64,000 nucleotides of DNA, taken from positions 28,467 through 92,466 of the forward strand of contig JAFXQO010000047.1 of the NCBI GenBank assembly GCA_017527065.1. Direction: 5' to 3'. This document shows positions 53,910 through 62,341 of the stretch, piece by piece. Positions within the stretch are counted from its first letter, which is position 1, and every line of letters begins with the position of its first letter. The translations under genes and the position numbers were made by a program. Source of the stretch: Clostridia bacterium. GTDB taxonomy: Bacteria > Bacillota > Clostridia > Christensenellales > Aristaeellaceae. Below the pieces are notes generated by a model, which did not search any database, had not been told where the DNA came from, and saw nothing but the letters and a program-made list of their open reading frames with translations.

Positions 53910-54386
53910 ATGAGCAAACTGATTTATCTGGCGGGCGGCTGCTTCTGGGGCTGCCAGAAGTACTTCGACCTGACGAAGGGCGTGCTGTCCACCGAAGTGG
54001 GCTACGCCAACGGCCCCACGGCCAACCCCACCTACGAACAGGTGAAGCGCGAGCATACCGGCCACGCCGAGACGGTGAAGGTGGAGTACGACCCCGCCGT
54101 GATCCCGCTGGAAACGCTGCTGAAAAAGTACTTCGCAGTGATCGACCCCACGGCGGTGAATCACCAGGGCGAGGACTTCGGCGTCCAGTACCGCACGGGC
54201 ATTTACTATGTGAACGACGAGGACGAGCCCGTGGCGCGGGCGTGCCTGGGCGAGCTGGCGAAGAAATACGACAAGCCGCTGGCCGTGGAGCTCAAGCCCC
54301 TAGAGAACTACTACCCCGCTGAAGAATACCACCAGAAGTACCTCGAAAAGAATCCGAACGGCTATTGCCACATCCATTTCGACTGA
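53910..54386 (+). CDS. msrA: peptide methionine (S)-sulfoxide reductase
   Basis: A 158-residue MsrA. The catalytic cysteine is C11 in GGCFWGC, and GYANG, HAETVKVEYDP and DFGVQYRTGIYY are present. A late cysteine (GYCHIHFD) may act as resolving residue. It repairs oxidised methionine in proteins using thioredoxin. ATG 53910 follows GAGGAG. Pairing with fRMsr covers free and protein-bound sulfoxide; no MsrB is seen. Confidence 0.95.
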   Translation: MSKLIYLAGGCFWGCQKYFDLTKGVLSTEVGYANGPTANPTYEQVKREHTGHAETVKVEYDPAVIPLETLLKKYFAVIDPTAVNHQGEDFGVQYRTGIYYVNDEDEPVARACLGELAKKYDKPLAVELKPLENYYPAEEYHQKYLEKNPNGYCHIHFD

Positions 54387-54416
54387 CGGGATCAACGCCG
54401 CCGGCCATATGGGCAT

Positions 54417-54468
54417 AAAAGACAGCCTGCGCAGGGAGGCACAGCGCCTCGCGCAGGCTGTCTTTTTG
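54417..54468. terminator. bidirectional terminator
   Basis: AAAAGACAGCCTGCGC pairs with GCGCAGGCTGTCTTTT around a loop of about 16 bases, and continues into TTTTTG. It closes msrA and, on the other strand, the C39-like gene. Confidence 0.9.
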
Positions 54469-54485
54469 TTCTTCACGCGTGCCCT

Positions 54486-55271
54486 TTATTCCGCGTCGTC
54501 AGGCATGGCGACGACAAAGCACATGTCGTTCAGCTCGCCGGATTCCTCGCTGAAGAAGTTATAGAAGGTGAAGTTGTACAGGAAGCGCTCGGCGGGATAC
54601 ACGCCGTAGCCGTCCTGGTTGTGGTCGGTGGTGTCGTAGGGATCGGCCACGATGAGGACGTCGTCCTGTTCGATTTCCGTGCCCATGTCGTCATAGCCGA
54701 TGATGACCTGCCAGTGGCCGCCCCAGTCGTTCCAGCCGATCAGGATGGGACAGCCGGCCGCCAGGGTCTCCCGGATGAACTCAAAGGTAAAGACGTCGTA
54801 TACGTCCTCGCCCGCGTCGATGGCGGAATAGCAGGTGAATCCGCCAACACCGTCGAACATGGCGACCTCCTCCGACAGGCTGGTGGCGCCGGGCTCGTCG
54901 CCCTGCGGCCGCAGCTGGGATAAGGTCTCCTCGTCGTAGTCGCCGCGCAGGCCGTACCATTCGAGCACCATCAGCGCGCTGGCCACGCCGCAGCTCCATT
55001 CGCTGGACTGCTGGATGGTCTTGAAATGCGTCAGGATGGTCAGCGTGTCGGTGGATTCCATGTTGTAGAAGTCCAGGCGGTTGAAATACGGCGAATCGGG
55101 ATGATCGCCCAGGCGCTCCACGCTGTCCGCGCCGTCCTCTTCGCTGAGGTCGCAGCCGTCGTCAAACTTCATCTCATCGGTGTAGTTTCCGCCCTCATCC
55201 GCCAGCGCGGCGAAGGGAAAAGCGATCAGGCAAAGCGCGATGAGCCAGACGAGAATCTTCTTCAATTTCAT
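54486..55271 (-). CDS. secreted C39-like cysteine peptidase domain protein
   Basis: A 261-residue exported protein with a signal peptide cut after ALA (residue 24). The papain-like C39_2 fold is indicated by the Cys in QSSEWSCGVASALMVLEWYG (C94), the His in GGHWQVIIGYDD (H186) and the Asp in IVADPYD (D210). The region from 25 to 75 is acidic. Such proteins act outside the cell as peptidases or binding proteins; the substrate is unknown. AAGGAGTG precedes ATG 55271. Confidence 0.82.
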   Translation of the reverse strand: MKLKKILVWLIALCLIAFPFAALADEGGNYTDEMKFDDGCDLSEEDGADSVERLGDHPDSPYFNRLDFYNMESTDTLTILTHFKTIQQSSEWSCGVASALMVLEWYGLRGDYDEETLSQLRPQGDEPGATSLSEEVAMFDGVGGFTCYSAIDAGEDVYDVFTFEFIRETLAAGCPILIGWNDWGGHWQVIIGYDDMGTEIEQDDVLIVADPYDTTDHNQDGYGVYPAERFLYNFTFYNFFSEESGELNDMCFVVAMPDDAE

Positions 55272-55296
55272 TCACTCCTTGTGTATATGATCTCAC

Positions 55297-55324
55297 ATTA
55301 TACACGAAATGCCGTAAATTGCAA
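55297..55324 (-). promoter_or_regulatory. promoter of the C39-like gene
   Basis: On the minus strand TTGCAA (55324-55319) and TATAAT (55302-55297) are 16 bases apart. Confidence 0.75.
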
Positions 55325-55366
55325 CGCATCGTCGGCTAAACTTCTGTTGAATCATTGTGCGGTTCA

Positions 55367-55397
55367 AACGCAAATTGGAAACGCAAATTGGAAACGC
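55367..55397. repeat. 13-base tandem repeat upstream of the G1P dehydrogenase gene
   Basis: AACGCAAATTGGA occurs twice head to tail (55367-55379 and 55380-55392) followed by AACGC. It lies just before a TTGACT (55409-55414) / TACGCT (55432-55437) promoter pair at 17 bases, so it could be an operator. Confidence 0.7.
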
Positions 55398-55480
55398 CTA
55401 TCTTTTTCTTGACTTTCCAGCCCTCTTTTGGTACGCTGTATTCGTCTTAATTCGCCCCGACGCGAGAGGAGGAAAATCCT

Positions 55481-56848
55481 TTGAGCTATCAGCTTTCATA
55501 CGATGAGGACAGCCGCCTGATCATCTCCGGCCTGGAGTGCGACTGCCCCTGCGAGCACAACCTGCCCGAGCAGGACATCTACGTCGGCAACGGCATCCTG
55601 AACAACATCGCCCGCTATGTCAGACGCCGCAAGCTGGGCACGCACTGCGTGCTCGTGGCCGACAACATCACCTGGGAGGTGGCCGGGCGGCGCGTCTGCG
55701 AGCTCCTGCGCGCGGACGGCGTCGAGGTGACGCCCTGCGTCATCCGGCGCGACGGCCCCATGGAGCCGGACGAGCGCGCCGTGGGTGAAGTCTTCCTGGC
55801 CCTGCAGCCGGACACGGAGTTCCTCGTCTCGGTCGGCTCCGGTTCCATCACGGATACCACCCGCGTGAACGCCAAGCGCTGCGGCCTGCCGATGGTCTGC
55901 GTCGGCACCGCGCCCTCCATGGACGGCTACACCTCCGTGGTCTGCCCGCTGACCTACCGCGGCCTCAAGATCCACCGCCCCGGCAACTGCCCGGACATCA
56001 TCGTCTGCGACATCGACGTGCTCAAGACCGCGCCGCTGGAGATGGTGTGCTCCGGCGTGGGTGACGTGCTGGGCAAGTACATCGCCAAGGCCGACTGGAT
56101 CATCGGCAGCATCATCAACGACGAAGCCTACTGCCCCACCTGCGGCCAGATCGTGACCGACGCGGTGAACAAGCTGGTGGACAACGTGGACGAGATCAGG
56201 ACGAAATCCGACAAGGGCATCCGCATCCTCATCGAGGCGCTGCTGCTCTCCGGCATGACCATCATGATCATCGGCCACACCCGCGCCGTGGCCTCCATCG
56301 AGCACAACATCGCTCATTACTGGGAAATGATGCAGATGATGCGCGGCAAGAAGCCCCCGCAGCACGGCGCGTCCGTGGGCGTGACAACGCTGATGGTATG
56401 GCCGCTGTTCACCCGCTTCATGACGGAAGACCTCTCCAGGCTGGACCTGGAAAAGATCAAGGCCGGCCGCATCAGCCGGGAGGACCGCGTCAAGTGGATG
56501 CGCTACGCCTACGGCGAAGAGGGCGGCAACACCATCATGAGCGAAAACGAGGGCGACTTCCTCTCCTGGGAGGAGCAGGAGCGCCGCATCCGCCGCGCCC
56601 AGGAGCGCTTCGAGGACATCAGGGCCTGCATCGCGGACATGCCGCCCTTTGAGAAGATTTACGGCGCGATGGAGCGCCTGGGCGCGCAGATGAAGCCCGC
56701 CGACTGCGGCGTGGACGCCGAACTCGTCAACCTCTCCATGCACTGCGCGAAGGACTACCGCACACGCTATACCCTGTTCAAGACGCTGGACGAGTGCGGG
56801 CTGCTGGAAGACTATCTGAAGGATTATCCGTTTGAGTGGAAGCCATGA
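55481..56848 (+). CDS. sn-glycerol-1-phosphate dehydrogenase (AraM/EgsA-like)
   Basis: A 455-residue iron/zinc-type alcohol dehydrogenase of the G1PDH group, which reduces dihydroxyacetone phosphate to sn-glycerol-1-phosphate. The NAD site is VSVGSGSITDTTR, and GTAPSMDGYTSV is diagnostic. Metal ligands are expected in SGVGDVLGKY, the IGHTRAVASIEHNIAHYW segment and PQHGASVGV. TTG 55481 is the start, with AGGAGG at 55468-55473. It is longer than Bacillus AraM (about 394), with an additional C-terminal helical part. G1P is the archaeal-type lipid backbone; in Bacillus it feeds heptaprenylglyceryl phosphate. Confidence 0.87.
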   Translation: MSYQLSYDEDSRLIISGLECDCPCEHNLPEQDIYVGNGILNNIARYVRRRKLGTHCVLVADNITWEVAGRRVCELLRADGVEVTPCVIRRDGPMEPDERAVGEVFLALQPDTEFLVSVGSGSITDTTRVNAKRCGLPMVCVGTAPSMDGYTSVVCPLTYRGLKIHRPGNCPDIIVCDIDVLKTAPLEMVCSGVGDVLGKYIAKADWIIGSIINDEAYCPTCGQIVTDAVNKLVDNVDEIRTKSDKGIRILIEALLLSGMTIMIIGHTRAVASIEHNIAHYWEMMQMMRGKKPPQHGASVGVTTLMVWPLFTRFMTEDLSRLDLEKIKAGRISREDRVKWMRYAYGEEGGNTIMSENEGDFLSWEEQERRIRRAQERFEDIRACIADMPPFEKIYGAMERLGAQMKPADCGVDAELVNLSMHCAKDYRTRYTLFKTLDECGLLEDYLKDYPFEWKP

Positions 56849-56856
56849 CACATGGC

Positions 56857-56892
56857 GCGGGCGGCTTCAGGACCGAAGCCGCCCGCCTTTTA
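56857..56892 (+). terminator. terminator after the G1P dehydrogenase gene
   Basis: GCGGGCGGCTTC pairs with GAAGCCGCCCGC across AGGACC and runs into CTTTTATAT. Confidence 0.88.
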
Positions 56893-56915
56893 TATATATC
56901 ATTTGTTCCGATGGA

Positions 56916-57407
56916 TCAGTCCGCATACAGCGCCCGCGCGCCGGGCTCGTATTCCACGTTCCACCACACGTATTCGGACGCCGCCGTGCCTTCGCTCACC
57001 TCGGCCCAGCTCAGCGCCGCGTAGCCGGTAAAGGTTTCAAAATCCGAGCTCATCAGCACCAGCGCCATGACGTCGTCGCCGGTGGGCTCGCTGATCGGAA
57101 TGGCCAGCAGCCATTGGCTGCTCAGCGCCTCCCAGTAGCAAACGGCCACCTCCCGCTGAACGGTCTGCGCGTTCAGCGCGGGCAGGTAATCCTTCACAAA
57201 CTGCAGAAACGCCTCGTCGGACGCTTCGGGCAGCGCGTAGACGAACGCCAGCTTTTCGAGCGCCTCCCGGCTCTGGCCCTGGGCCAGCAGCGTGAGCGCG
57301 TCCTTGGCGCGCAGGAAAAACTGATCGGAGGGGATTTTCTCCGCGAGGGCCAACGGCGCCGCCGCCAGCATCAGACACAGCGCCAGCGCGCCTATTCTTT
57401 TAAGCAT
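56916..57407 (-). CDS. secreted protein, function unknown
   Basis: A 163-residue exported protein. Signal peptide MLKRIGALALCLMLAAAPLALA, then a mature part that is helical at first (FFLRAKDALTLLAQGQSREAL, then FLQFVKDYLPAL) and beta-rich and acidic at the end (SEYVWWNVEYEPG). ATG 57407 follows GGAGGCGG; an upstream in-frame ATG (57431) lacks a site. I recognise no family. The 190-base gap to the next gene has only a hairpin near 57541-57574. Confidence 0.65.
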   Translation of the reverse strand: MLKRIGALALCLMLAAAPLALAEKIPSDQFFLRAKDALTLLAQGQSREALEKLAFVYALPEASDEAFLQFVKDYLPALNAQTVQREVAVCYWEALSSQWLLAIPISEPTGDDVMALVLMSSDFETFTGYAALSWAEVSEGTAASEYVWWNVEYEPGARALYAD

Positions 57408-57540
57408 CACAGACCGCCTCCGTCGTTTCATTCTTTTTCGTTTGTTTTGACGCGCCCGGGGCGGGATTTGTTGCGGGAAAGGAAGAATTTATTGCCCTTG
57501 GCACTCATTTTCCATTTCTCTTCGCTATTTCGCTTTTATA

Positions 57541-57574
57541 TGGCAAAATCCCGCCGAATGACGGGACTTTGCCG
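57541..57574 (-). terminator. possible terminator of the phosphoribosyltransferase gene
   Basis: On the minus strand GGCAAAGTCCCG and a CGGGATTTTGCC arm form an imperfect hairpin right after the gene. There is no long T tract, so it is uncertain. Confidence 0.45.
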
Positions 57575-57590
57575 GTAATCTGACGAATTC

Positions 57591-58145
57591 TTACGCCTTG
57601 ACCGTGCCGTCCGGGTTGAACAGCGGCAGCGGCTCGAGGTAGATAATGTCCTCGCGGCCCTGGGCGTCACCTTCGGCCAGGATGGCCATTTTGCCCACGA
57701 TGTTGCCGCCCGCCTGGTTGACCAGCGTCTCGATGGCGTTCAGCGACTCGCCGGTGCTGATGACGTCGTCCACGATCAGCACGCGCTTGCCCCGCAGGTA
57801 TTCCGCGTCTTCGCCATCCAGGCACAGCACCTGCACCTTTTCGGTGGTAATGGACTTGACCTCTGTCTTGAACACATTCTTCATATACAGCTTCGGGGCC
57901 TTGCGGGCGATGATGTAGCGGTTCACGCCCTCCTGCCGCGCCATCTCATAGGCGATCGGTATGCCCTTGGACTCCGCCGTGACGATCACGTCGTGCTCCG
58001 GGGCCTTCTCAAGAAGCGCCTGGGCCGTTCGCACCGTCAGCTCCACGTCTCCGAAAATGACGAACGCGCCAATGTACAGCGTATCTGTCACCTTGCACAG
58101 GGGAAGCTGGCGCGTGAGCCCGGCAATTTGCATCTCGTAAAACAT
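57591..58145 (-). CDS. purine phosphoribosyltransferase (adenine/xanthine type)
   Basis: A 184-residue type I phosphoribosyltransferase that joins a purine base to PRPP. The PRPP loop is VLIVDDVISTGES (122-134), and the pyrophosphate loop is TAESKGIPIAYEMA (about 56-69). The KAPKLYMKN flexible-loop region and the start resemble Apt/Xpt-like proteins, but the base cannot be chosen from sequence alone. ATG 58145 fits AAGGAG nine bases upstream. Monocistronic, with its own promoter divergent from the GH2 gene. Confidence 0.85.
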   Translation of the reverse strand: MFYEMQIAGLTRQLPLCKVTDTLYIGAFVIFGDVELTVRTAQALLEKAPEHDVIVTAESKGIPIAYEMARQEGVNRYIIARKAPKLYMKNVFKTEVKSITTEKVQVLCLDGEDAEYLRGKRVLIVDDVISTGESLNAIETLVNQAGGNIVGKMAILAEGDAQGREDIIYLEPLPLFNPDGTVKA

Positions 58146-58204
58146 ATCTGTCACTCCTTCGCAATCCGGCCGCGCAGCCGGCTTTGTTTTTTTCTCACAG
58201 GATT

Positions 58205-58233
58205 ATTGTACGGAAAACAAAGGCTTCCGTCAA
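58205..58233 (-). promoter_or_regulatory. promoter of the phosphoribosyltransferase gene
   Basis: On the minus strand TTGACG (58233-58228) and TACAAT (58210-58205) are 17 bases apart. Confidence 0.82.
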
Positions 58234-58260
58234 GGGATTCAGCCGCTTTTTTTACGCATT

Positions 58261-58289
58261 TTGACAGCGGCATGAAATGATGATATAAT
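58261..58289 (+). promoter_or_regulatory. promoter of the GH2 gene
   Basis: TTGACA (58261-58266) and TATAAT (58284-58289) are a full consensus pair at 17 bases, 59 bases before the ATG. Confidence 0.9.
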
Positions 58290-58347
58290 CACATTAAGGC
58301 GGCCTGGCCGCGCATCGGCGAAAAAACGACGGAGGAGGTTCTCATCG

Positions 58348-60861
58348 ATGAGGGAGCTGAACATCAACAAGGGCTGGTTTTTTGAGAACAGGTCGATGGA
58401 CCCGGGCAGGCGCATGTCCGGCGATTGCGACAGGCGCACCGTCGACCTGCCCCACGACTACATGATCGAGACCGACGTCCGCGCGGACGCCCCGTCCGGC
58501 GCGTCAAGCGGATACTACAACGCGGGCGTGGCGTATTACTCGAAATCCGTCTTTATCCCCGCCGAGTGGGCGGAAGAACATGTTTTCCTCCGCTTTGACG
58601 GCGCGATGATGAACGCCACGGTGGAGGTGAACGGCGCGAAGGCGGCGCTGCACCATTACGGCTACGCGCCCTTCGAGGTTGACATCACGCAGCTGGTGTA
58701 TCCCGGCAAAGACAACCGGATCGCCGTGACGCTCAACGCCAGCATGCAGCCCAACTCGCGCTGGTATTCCGGCGCGGGCCTGTTCCGCGGGGTGACGCTG
58801 GTTCACACCCCGGCGGTGCATATTGCCTGCGACGGCATATTCGCCTGGACGAAGGCCATCGACTTCGCTCCGGACGGCGCGCTTGAGAGCGCATACATCG
58901 CGGTACAGGCCGACGTGCGCAACGAAACGGCCGCAAACCGCCTCGCGGAAGTCGAGTGCCGCCTCACCCGTGAGGGCAGCGACGAAACACTGGCCGCGGG
59001 CCGGGCCAAGGTGCAGATTCCGGCGCTGTCGCAAGCGGCGGCCTACATGACCATGACGGTGGACGCGCCTGAACTGTGGAGCGCGGAGACGCCCTCGCTC
59101 TACCGCGTCCATGTGACGGCGAAGAACGCGGGGACCTTCAAGACCCGCCCCGTGCCCTGCGGCGAGGCGACCGAAGACGCGGACAGCGTGCTCTTCGGCA
59201 TCCGCACGGTCACAGCGGACGTTCGCCACGGCCTGCGTGTCAACGGACAGGGCGTGAAGCTGCGCGGCGGCTGCCTGCACCACGATAACGGCGTGATCGG
59301 CGCGGCCAGCCTGTACGACGCGGAATACCGCAAGCTCTCGAAGCTGAAGGAGAGCGGCTTCAACGCCGTTCGCACCACGCACAACCCGCCCTCCGCCGCG
59401 TTCATCGAGGCCTGTGACCGGCTGGGCATTTACGTGTTCGACGAAGCCTTCGACGTCTGGGGCATGGGCAAGGTGCCCGGCGACTACAACCAGTTCTTCG
59501 CCAGCGACTGGCGGGCCGACCTCGCCGCCTTCATGCGGCGCGACCGCAGCCACCCCTGCGTCATACTCTGGTCGACGGGCAACGAGATCACCGAGCGCGG
59601 CGGCCTGGGCGACGGCTACGCGCTTGCCCGGCAGCTGGCCGAGGCCGTTCACGCCCTCGACCCCAGCCGCCCCGTGTCCAACGCCATCTGCTCCTTCTGG
59701 AACGGGCTGGACGACGAGCTGACCGAGGCGCAGATGCGCCGCTGGCGGCAGGCGGCCAACCAGCAGAACGCCGACCTGATCGGCGAGGAGGACTGGAGCT
59801 GGGAGGACTACACCGAGGCGTTCGCCAACGGGCTGGACATCGTGGGCTACAACTACCTCGAGCAGCTCTACGCCCGCGACCACGCGCGCTTCCCCGAGCG
59901 CGTGATGCTCGGCTCGGAAAACTTCCCCAAGGAGATCGGCCGGCATTGGCCCATGATCGAAAAGACGCCCTATGTCATCGGCGATTTCACCTGGACGGCG
60001 TGGGACTACATCGGCGAAGCCGGTATCGGCAAGAGCGCGTTCTTCGCGCCGGACGAGTATGAGGCGAAGAAGGACACGGTCCAATCCCACATGGGCTCCG
60101 ACTTCCCCTGGCGCACCGCCAACGACGCCGACTTCGACATCACCGGCCACATCCTCCCCCAGGGCGTCTACCGACGCGTGGTGTGGCACAGCGGCGAAAC
60201 GGGCCTGTTCTCCTACGATCCCGCCGACTTTGGCAAAGAGGAGATCCTCACCCGCTGGGGCTTCACCGGCGCGCGGGACTCCTGGACCTGGCCGGGCCAT
60301 GAAGGCGCGCCGGTCGGCGTGGTCGTGTTCAGCGAGGCGGAGGAGGTCGCGCTGTACCTGAACGGCCGGCTCGTCGGCCGCCAGAAGGCCGGGGAAAAGA
60401 CCGTGCCGGAACTGCCGCTGAGCTTCCTCTTTGAGACGGTCTATGAACCCGGCGCGCTGGAGGCCGTGAGCTTCGCCGCGGGCCGCGAGGTTTCCCGCGC
60501 GGCGCTTGCGACCGCCGGGCAGCCCGCCCGCGTCAGGCTGATCCCCGAGCGGACGGCGCTGGCCGCGGACGGCTGTTCGCTGGCCTATGTGCGCGTGGAG
60601 ATTCAGGACGAGAACGACCGGGTCGCGCCTCACGCGGCGATCGCGCTGAACGCCGCCGTGAGCGGCGCGGGCAGCCTCATGGGCTTCGGTTCCGGAAACC
60701 CCATCACCGCGGAGAATTACACATCGGGCCGGTTCACGAGCTATCGCGGCCGCGCGCTGGCCGTGGTGCGCGCGGGCTGGGAACAGGGCGAAGCGCGCCT
60801 GTGCGTCGACGCCGGCGAACTGGGCCGCGCGGAAATCGTCATCCCCGTCGAATCCCGCTGA
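58348..60861 (+). CDS. beta-galactosidase family glycoside hydrolase, GH2
   Basis: An 837-residue cytoplasmic GH2 enzyme. The jelly-roll sugar-binding domain begins at WFFENRSMDPG and has VDLPHDY and NSRWYSGAGLFRGV; an immunoglobulin-like domain and the TIM barrel follow, with RGGCLHHDNG and FNAVRTTHNPPS. The acid/base is E413 in STGNEIT and the nucleophile is E524 in MLGSENF. The C-terminal part carries further beta domains typical of the DUF4982-bearing group. No signal peptide is present. Substrate could be a beta-galactoside or another beta-glycoside. It has its own strong promoter and terminator. Confidence 0.92.
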   Translation: MRELNINKGWFFENRSMDPGRRMSGDCDRRTVDLPHDYMIETDVRADAPSGASSGYYNAGVAYYSKSVFIPAEWAEEHVFLRFDGAMMNATVEVNGAKAALHHYGYAPFEVDITQLVYPGKDNRIAVTLNASMQPNSRWYSGAGLFRGVTLVHTPAVHIACDGIFAWTKAIDFAPDGALESAYIAVQADVRNETAANRLAEVECRLTREGSDETLAAGRAKVQIPALSQAAAYMTMTVDAPELWSAETPSLYRVHVTAKNAGTFKTRPVPCGEATEDADSVLFGIRTVTADVRHGLRVNGQGVKLRGGCLHHDNGVIGAASLYDAEYRKLSKLKESGFNAVRTTHNPPSAAFIEACDRLGIYVFDEAFDVWGMGKVPGDYNQFFASDWRADLAAFMRRDRSHPCVILWSTGNEITERGGLGDGYALARQLAEAVHALDPSRPVSNAICSFWNGLDDELTEAQMRRWRQAANQQNADLIGEEDWSWEDYTEAFANGLDIVGYNYLEQLYARDHARFPERVMLGSENFPKEIGRHWPMIEKTPYVIGDFTWTAWDYIGEAGIGKSAFFAPDEYEAKKDTVQSHMGSDFPWRTANDADFDITGHILPQGVYRRVVWHSGETGLFSYDPADFGKEEILTRWGFTGARDSWTWPGHEGAPVGVVVFSEAEEVALYLNGRLVGRQKAGEKTVPELPLSFLFETVYEPGALEAVSFAAGREVSRAALATAGQPARVRLIPERTALAADGCSLAYVRVEIQDENDRVAPHAAIALNAAVSGAGSLMGFGSGNPITAENYTSGRFTSYRGRALAVVRAGWEQGEARLCVDAGELGRAEIVIPVESR

Positions 60862-60904
60862 TCCGCAACGGAACACAGACGGGCTGGCCGCGGGCATATC
60901 ATTT

Positions 60905-60934
60905 CAGGCCGGGCGAACGAATCGCCCGGCCTTC
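60905..60934. terminator. bidirectional terminator between GH2 and mutY
   Basis: AGGCCGGGCGA pairs with TCGCCCGGCCT across ACGAA. It separates two convergent genes. Confidence 0.82.
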
Positions 60935-60941
60935 CGTCTGT

Positions 60942-61994
60942 CTATTCGCTTTCGCTGAGCGCCGTTTGCGCGATATCCCGGAATGCCCGCATGGCCGACG
61001 GCATGGGCAGGGCCAGCAGGCCCGCGGCGTCCACCGCGCGCAGGCCATCTGTTTCCGGCAGCGCGTCCGCGCTGAAGGCAAAGCCCTCCATTTTCCATAC
61101 CAGGTGGGTGAATACGTGCGTGGCCGCGCCGACGCACCTGCCGCCCCGCGCCGCCACGCCCAGTTCGCCGAGGCACTCCGCGAGGGAGGCCGCGTCGCAG
61201 GCGTCCTCGAAATTCGGGAATTCCCAGAGCCCGGCCAGCAGCCCGCCCGCCCCGCGCCGTCTGACCAGCACGCGACCGCCCGAAAAGGCCAGCGCCACGC
61301 CGCGCCGCTCGATTCTCTTCGCGGCCTTCGGCGGCGTCACGGGGAGTTCGCGCTCGACGCCCTTCGCGTGGGCCGCACAGCGGGCCGCCACGGGACATTC
61401 GCCGCATTTCGGATTGCCGGGCAGGCACACCAGCCGCCCCAGCCCCATCATGGCCTGGTTGAAGTCGCCGGGCCTCTCTTTGTCGATCAGCGCCATGCCA
61501 GCGGCCCGCAGCCGCTTTTTCACGGCCGCCTCCCCCACGCAGCCTTCCTCGGCCGTCAGCCGGGCCAGCGCCCGCACGAGGTTGCCGTCCATCGCCAGCT
61601 CGGCCTTGCCGTAGGCCATGGAGGCAATGGCCCCGGCCGTATAGTCGCCAATGCCGGGCAGGACCCTGAGCGCTTCGACTGTGTCCGGCAGGCGGCCGCC
61701 CAACTCCCGCGCGACGATCTTCGCCGCCTTCTGCAGGTTCCGCGCGCGGGAATAATAGCCCAGGCCCTCCCACAGCTTCAAGACCTCCTGCTCCGGCGCC
61801 TCCGCCAGCGCCTGGACGGTGGGAAACGCGCCGATAAAGCGCGCGTAGTAGCCCTTCACCGTCTGCGTCGTGGTTTGCTGGAGCATGATCTCCGATATCC
61901 ATATCCTGTAGGGGTCGGTTTCGCCGCGCCAGGGCAGATCGCGCGCGTGGGCGTCGTGCCAGGCCAGCAGTTCCTCTGAAAACATGCGCGTCAT
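60942..61994 (-). CDS. mutY: A/G-specific adenine glycosylase
   Basis: A 350-residue base-excision repair enzyme that removes adenine opposite 8-oxoguanine. Catalytic residues are E35 (WISEIMLQQT) and D136 (AMDGNLVRAL); the helix-hairpin-helix is LPGIGDYTAGAIASMAYG (112-129). The 4Fe-4S cysteines C190, C197, C200 and C206 have the usual C-6-C-2-C-5-C spacing. The C-terminal Nudix-like domain (from about 240) recognises 8-oxoguanine. ATG 61994 overlaps the upstream stop (ATGA), which decides it over the ATG at 61985. Confidence 0.94.
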   Translation of the reverse strand: MTRMFSEELLAWHDAHARDLPWRGETDPYRIWISEIMLQQTTTQTVKGYYARFIGAFPTVQALAEAPEQEVLKLWEGLGYYSRARNLQKAAKIVARELGGRLPDTVEALRVLPGIGDYTAGAIASMAYGKAELAMDGNLVRALARLTAEEGCVGEAAVKKRLRAAGMALIDKERPGDFNQAMMGLGRLVCLPGNPKCGECPVAARCAAHAKGVERELPVTPPKAAKRIERRGVALAFSGGRVLVRRRGAGGLLAGLWEFPNFEDACDAASLAECLGELGVAARGGRCVGAATHVFTHLVWKMEGFAFSADALPETDGLRAVDAAGLLALPMPSAMRAFRDIAQTALSESE

Positions 61995-62293
61995 TCCGCT
62001 TCTTTCGTCTTTTTCGCTCCGTTCAATCCAAGAAACAGGAGCCGCCCGCCCGCGTCGACGGGCAGCAGGGCCTCCCGCTCCGGCGCGCCGGCCATCCGGT
62101 AAAACGCCTCGCGGGGGCAGGGAAAACCGCCGCCGCACGTTCCCTCCGGCACGAGCACTTCACGGCCCGGCAGCAGCCAGGCCGGGCTGTAGAGGCCGTT
62201 CGCCCGCATCAGCATGCACGCCGGCACGCCCAGCCGCGCCGACAGTCCGCTCAGTTCCTCTCCCGCCAAAACACAATCCGACCGCACAGGCAT
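61991..62293 (-). CDS. small LysM-like domain protein
   Basis: A 100-residue protein. Residues 5-48 fit a LysM repeat (SDCVLAGEELSGLSARLG, then MLMRANGL and LLPGREVLVP). The rest has three further cysteines and no signal peptide. A GGAGGGG directly precedes the ATG, unusually close. It is translationally coupled to mutY and follows the capA-like gene by 48 bases. LysM without export is odd; it may bind something other than peptidoglycan. Confidence 0.6.
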   Translation of the reverse strand: MPVRSDCVLAGEELSGLSARLGVPACMLMRANGLYSPAWLLPGREVLVPEGTCGGGFPCPREAFYRMAGAPEREALLPVDAGGRLLFLGLNGAKKTKEAE

Positions 62294-62341
62294 CCCCTCC
62301 AGACGGTTCAGCCTATGCGGCGGAAAAACGGTCCATGCGCG

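Noticed and set aside
58504-60897. 797-codon minus-strand open frame opposite the GH2 gene
   Set aside because: Antisense shadow; the GH2 catalytic motifs and promoter are on the plus strand.
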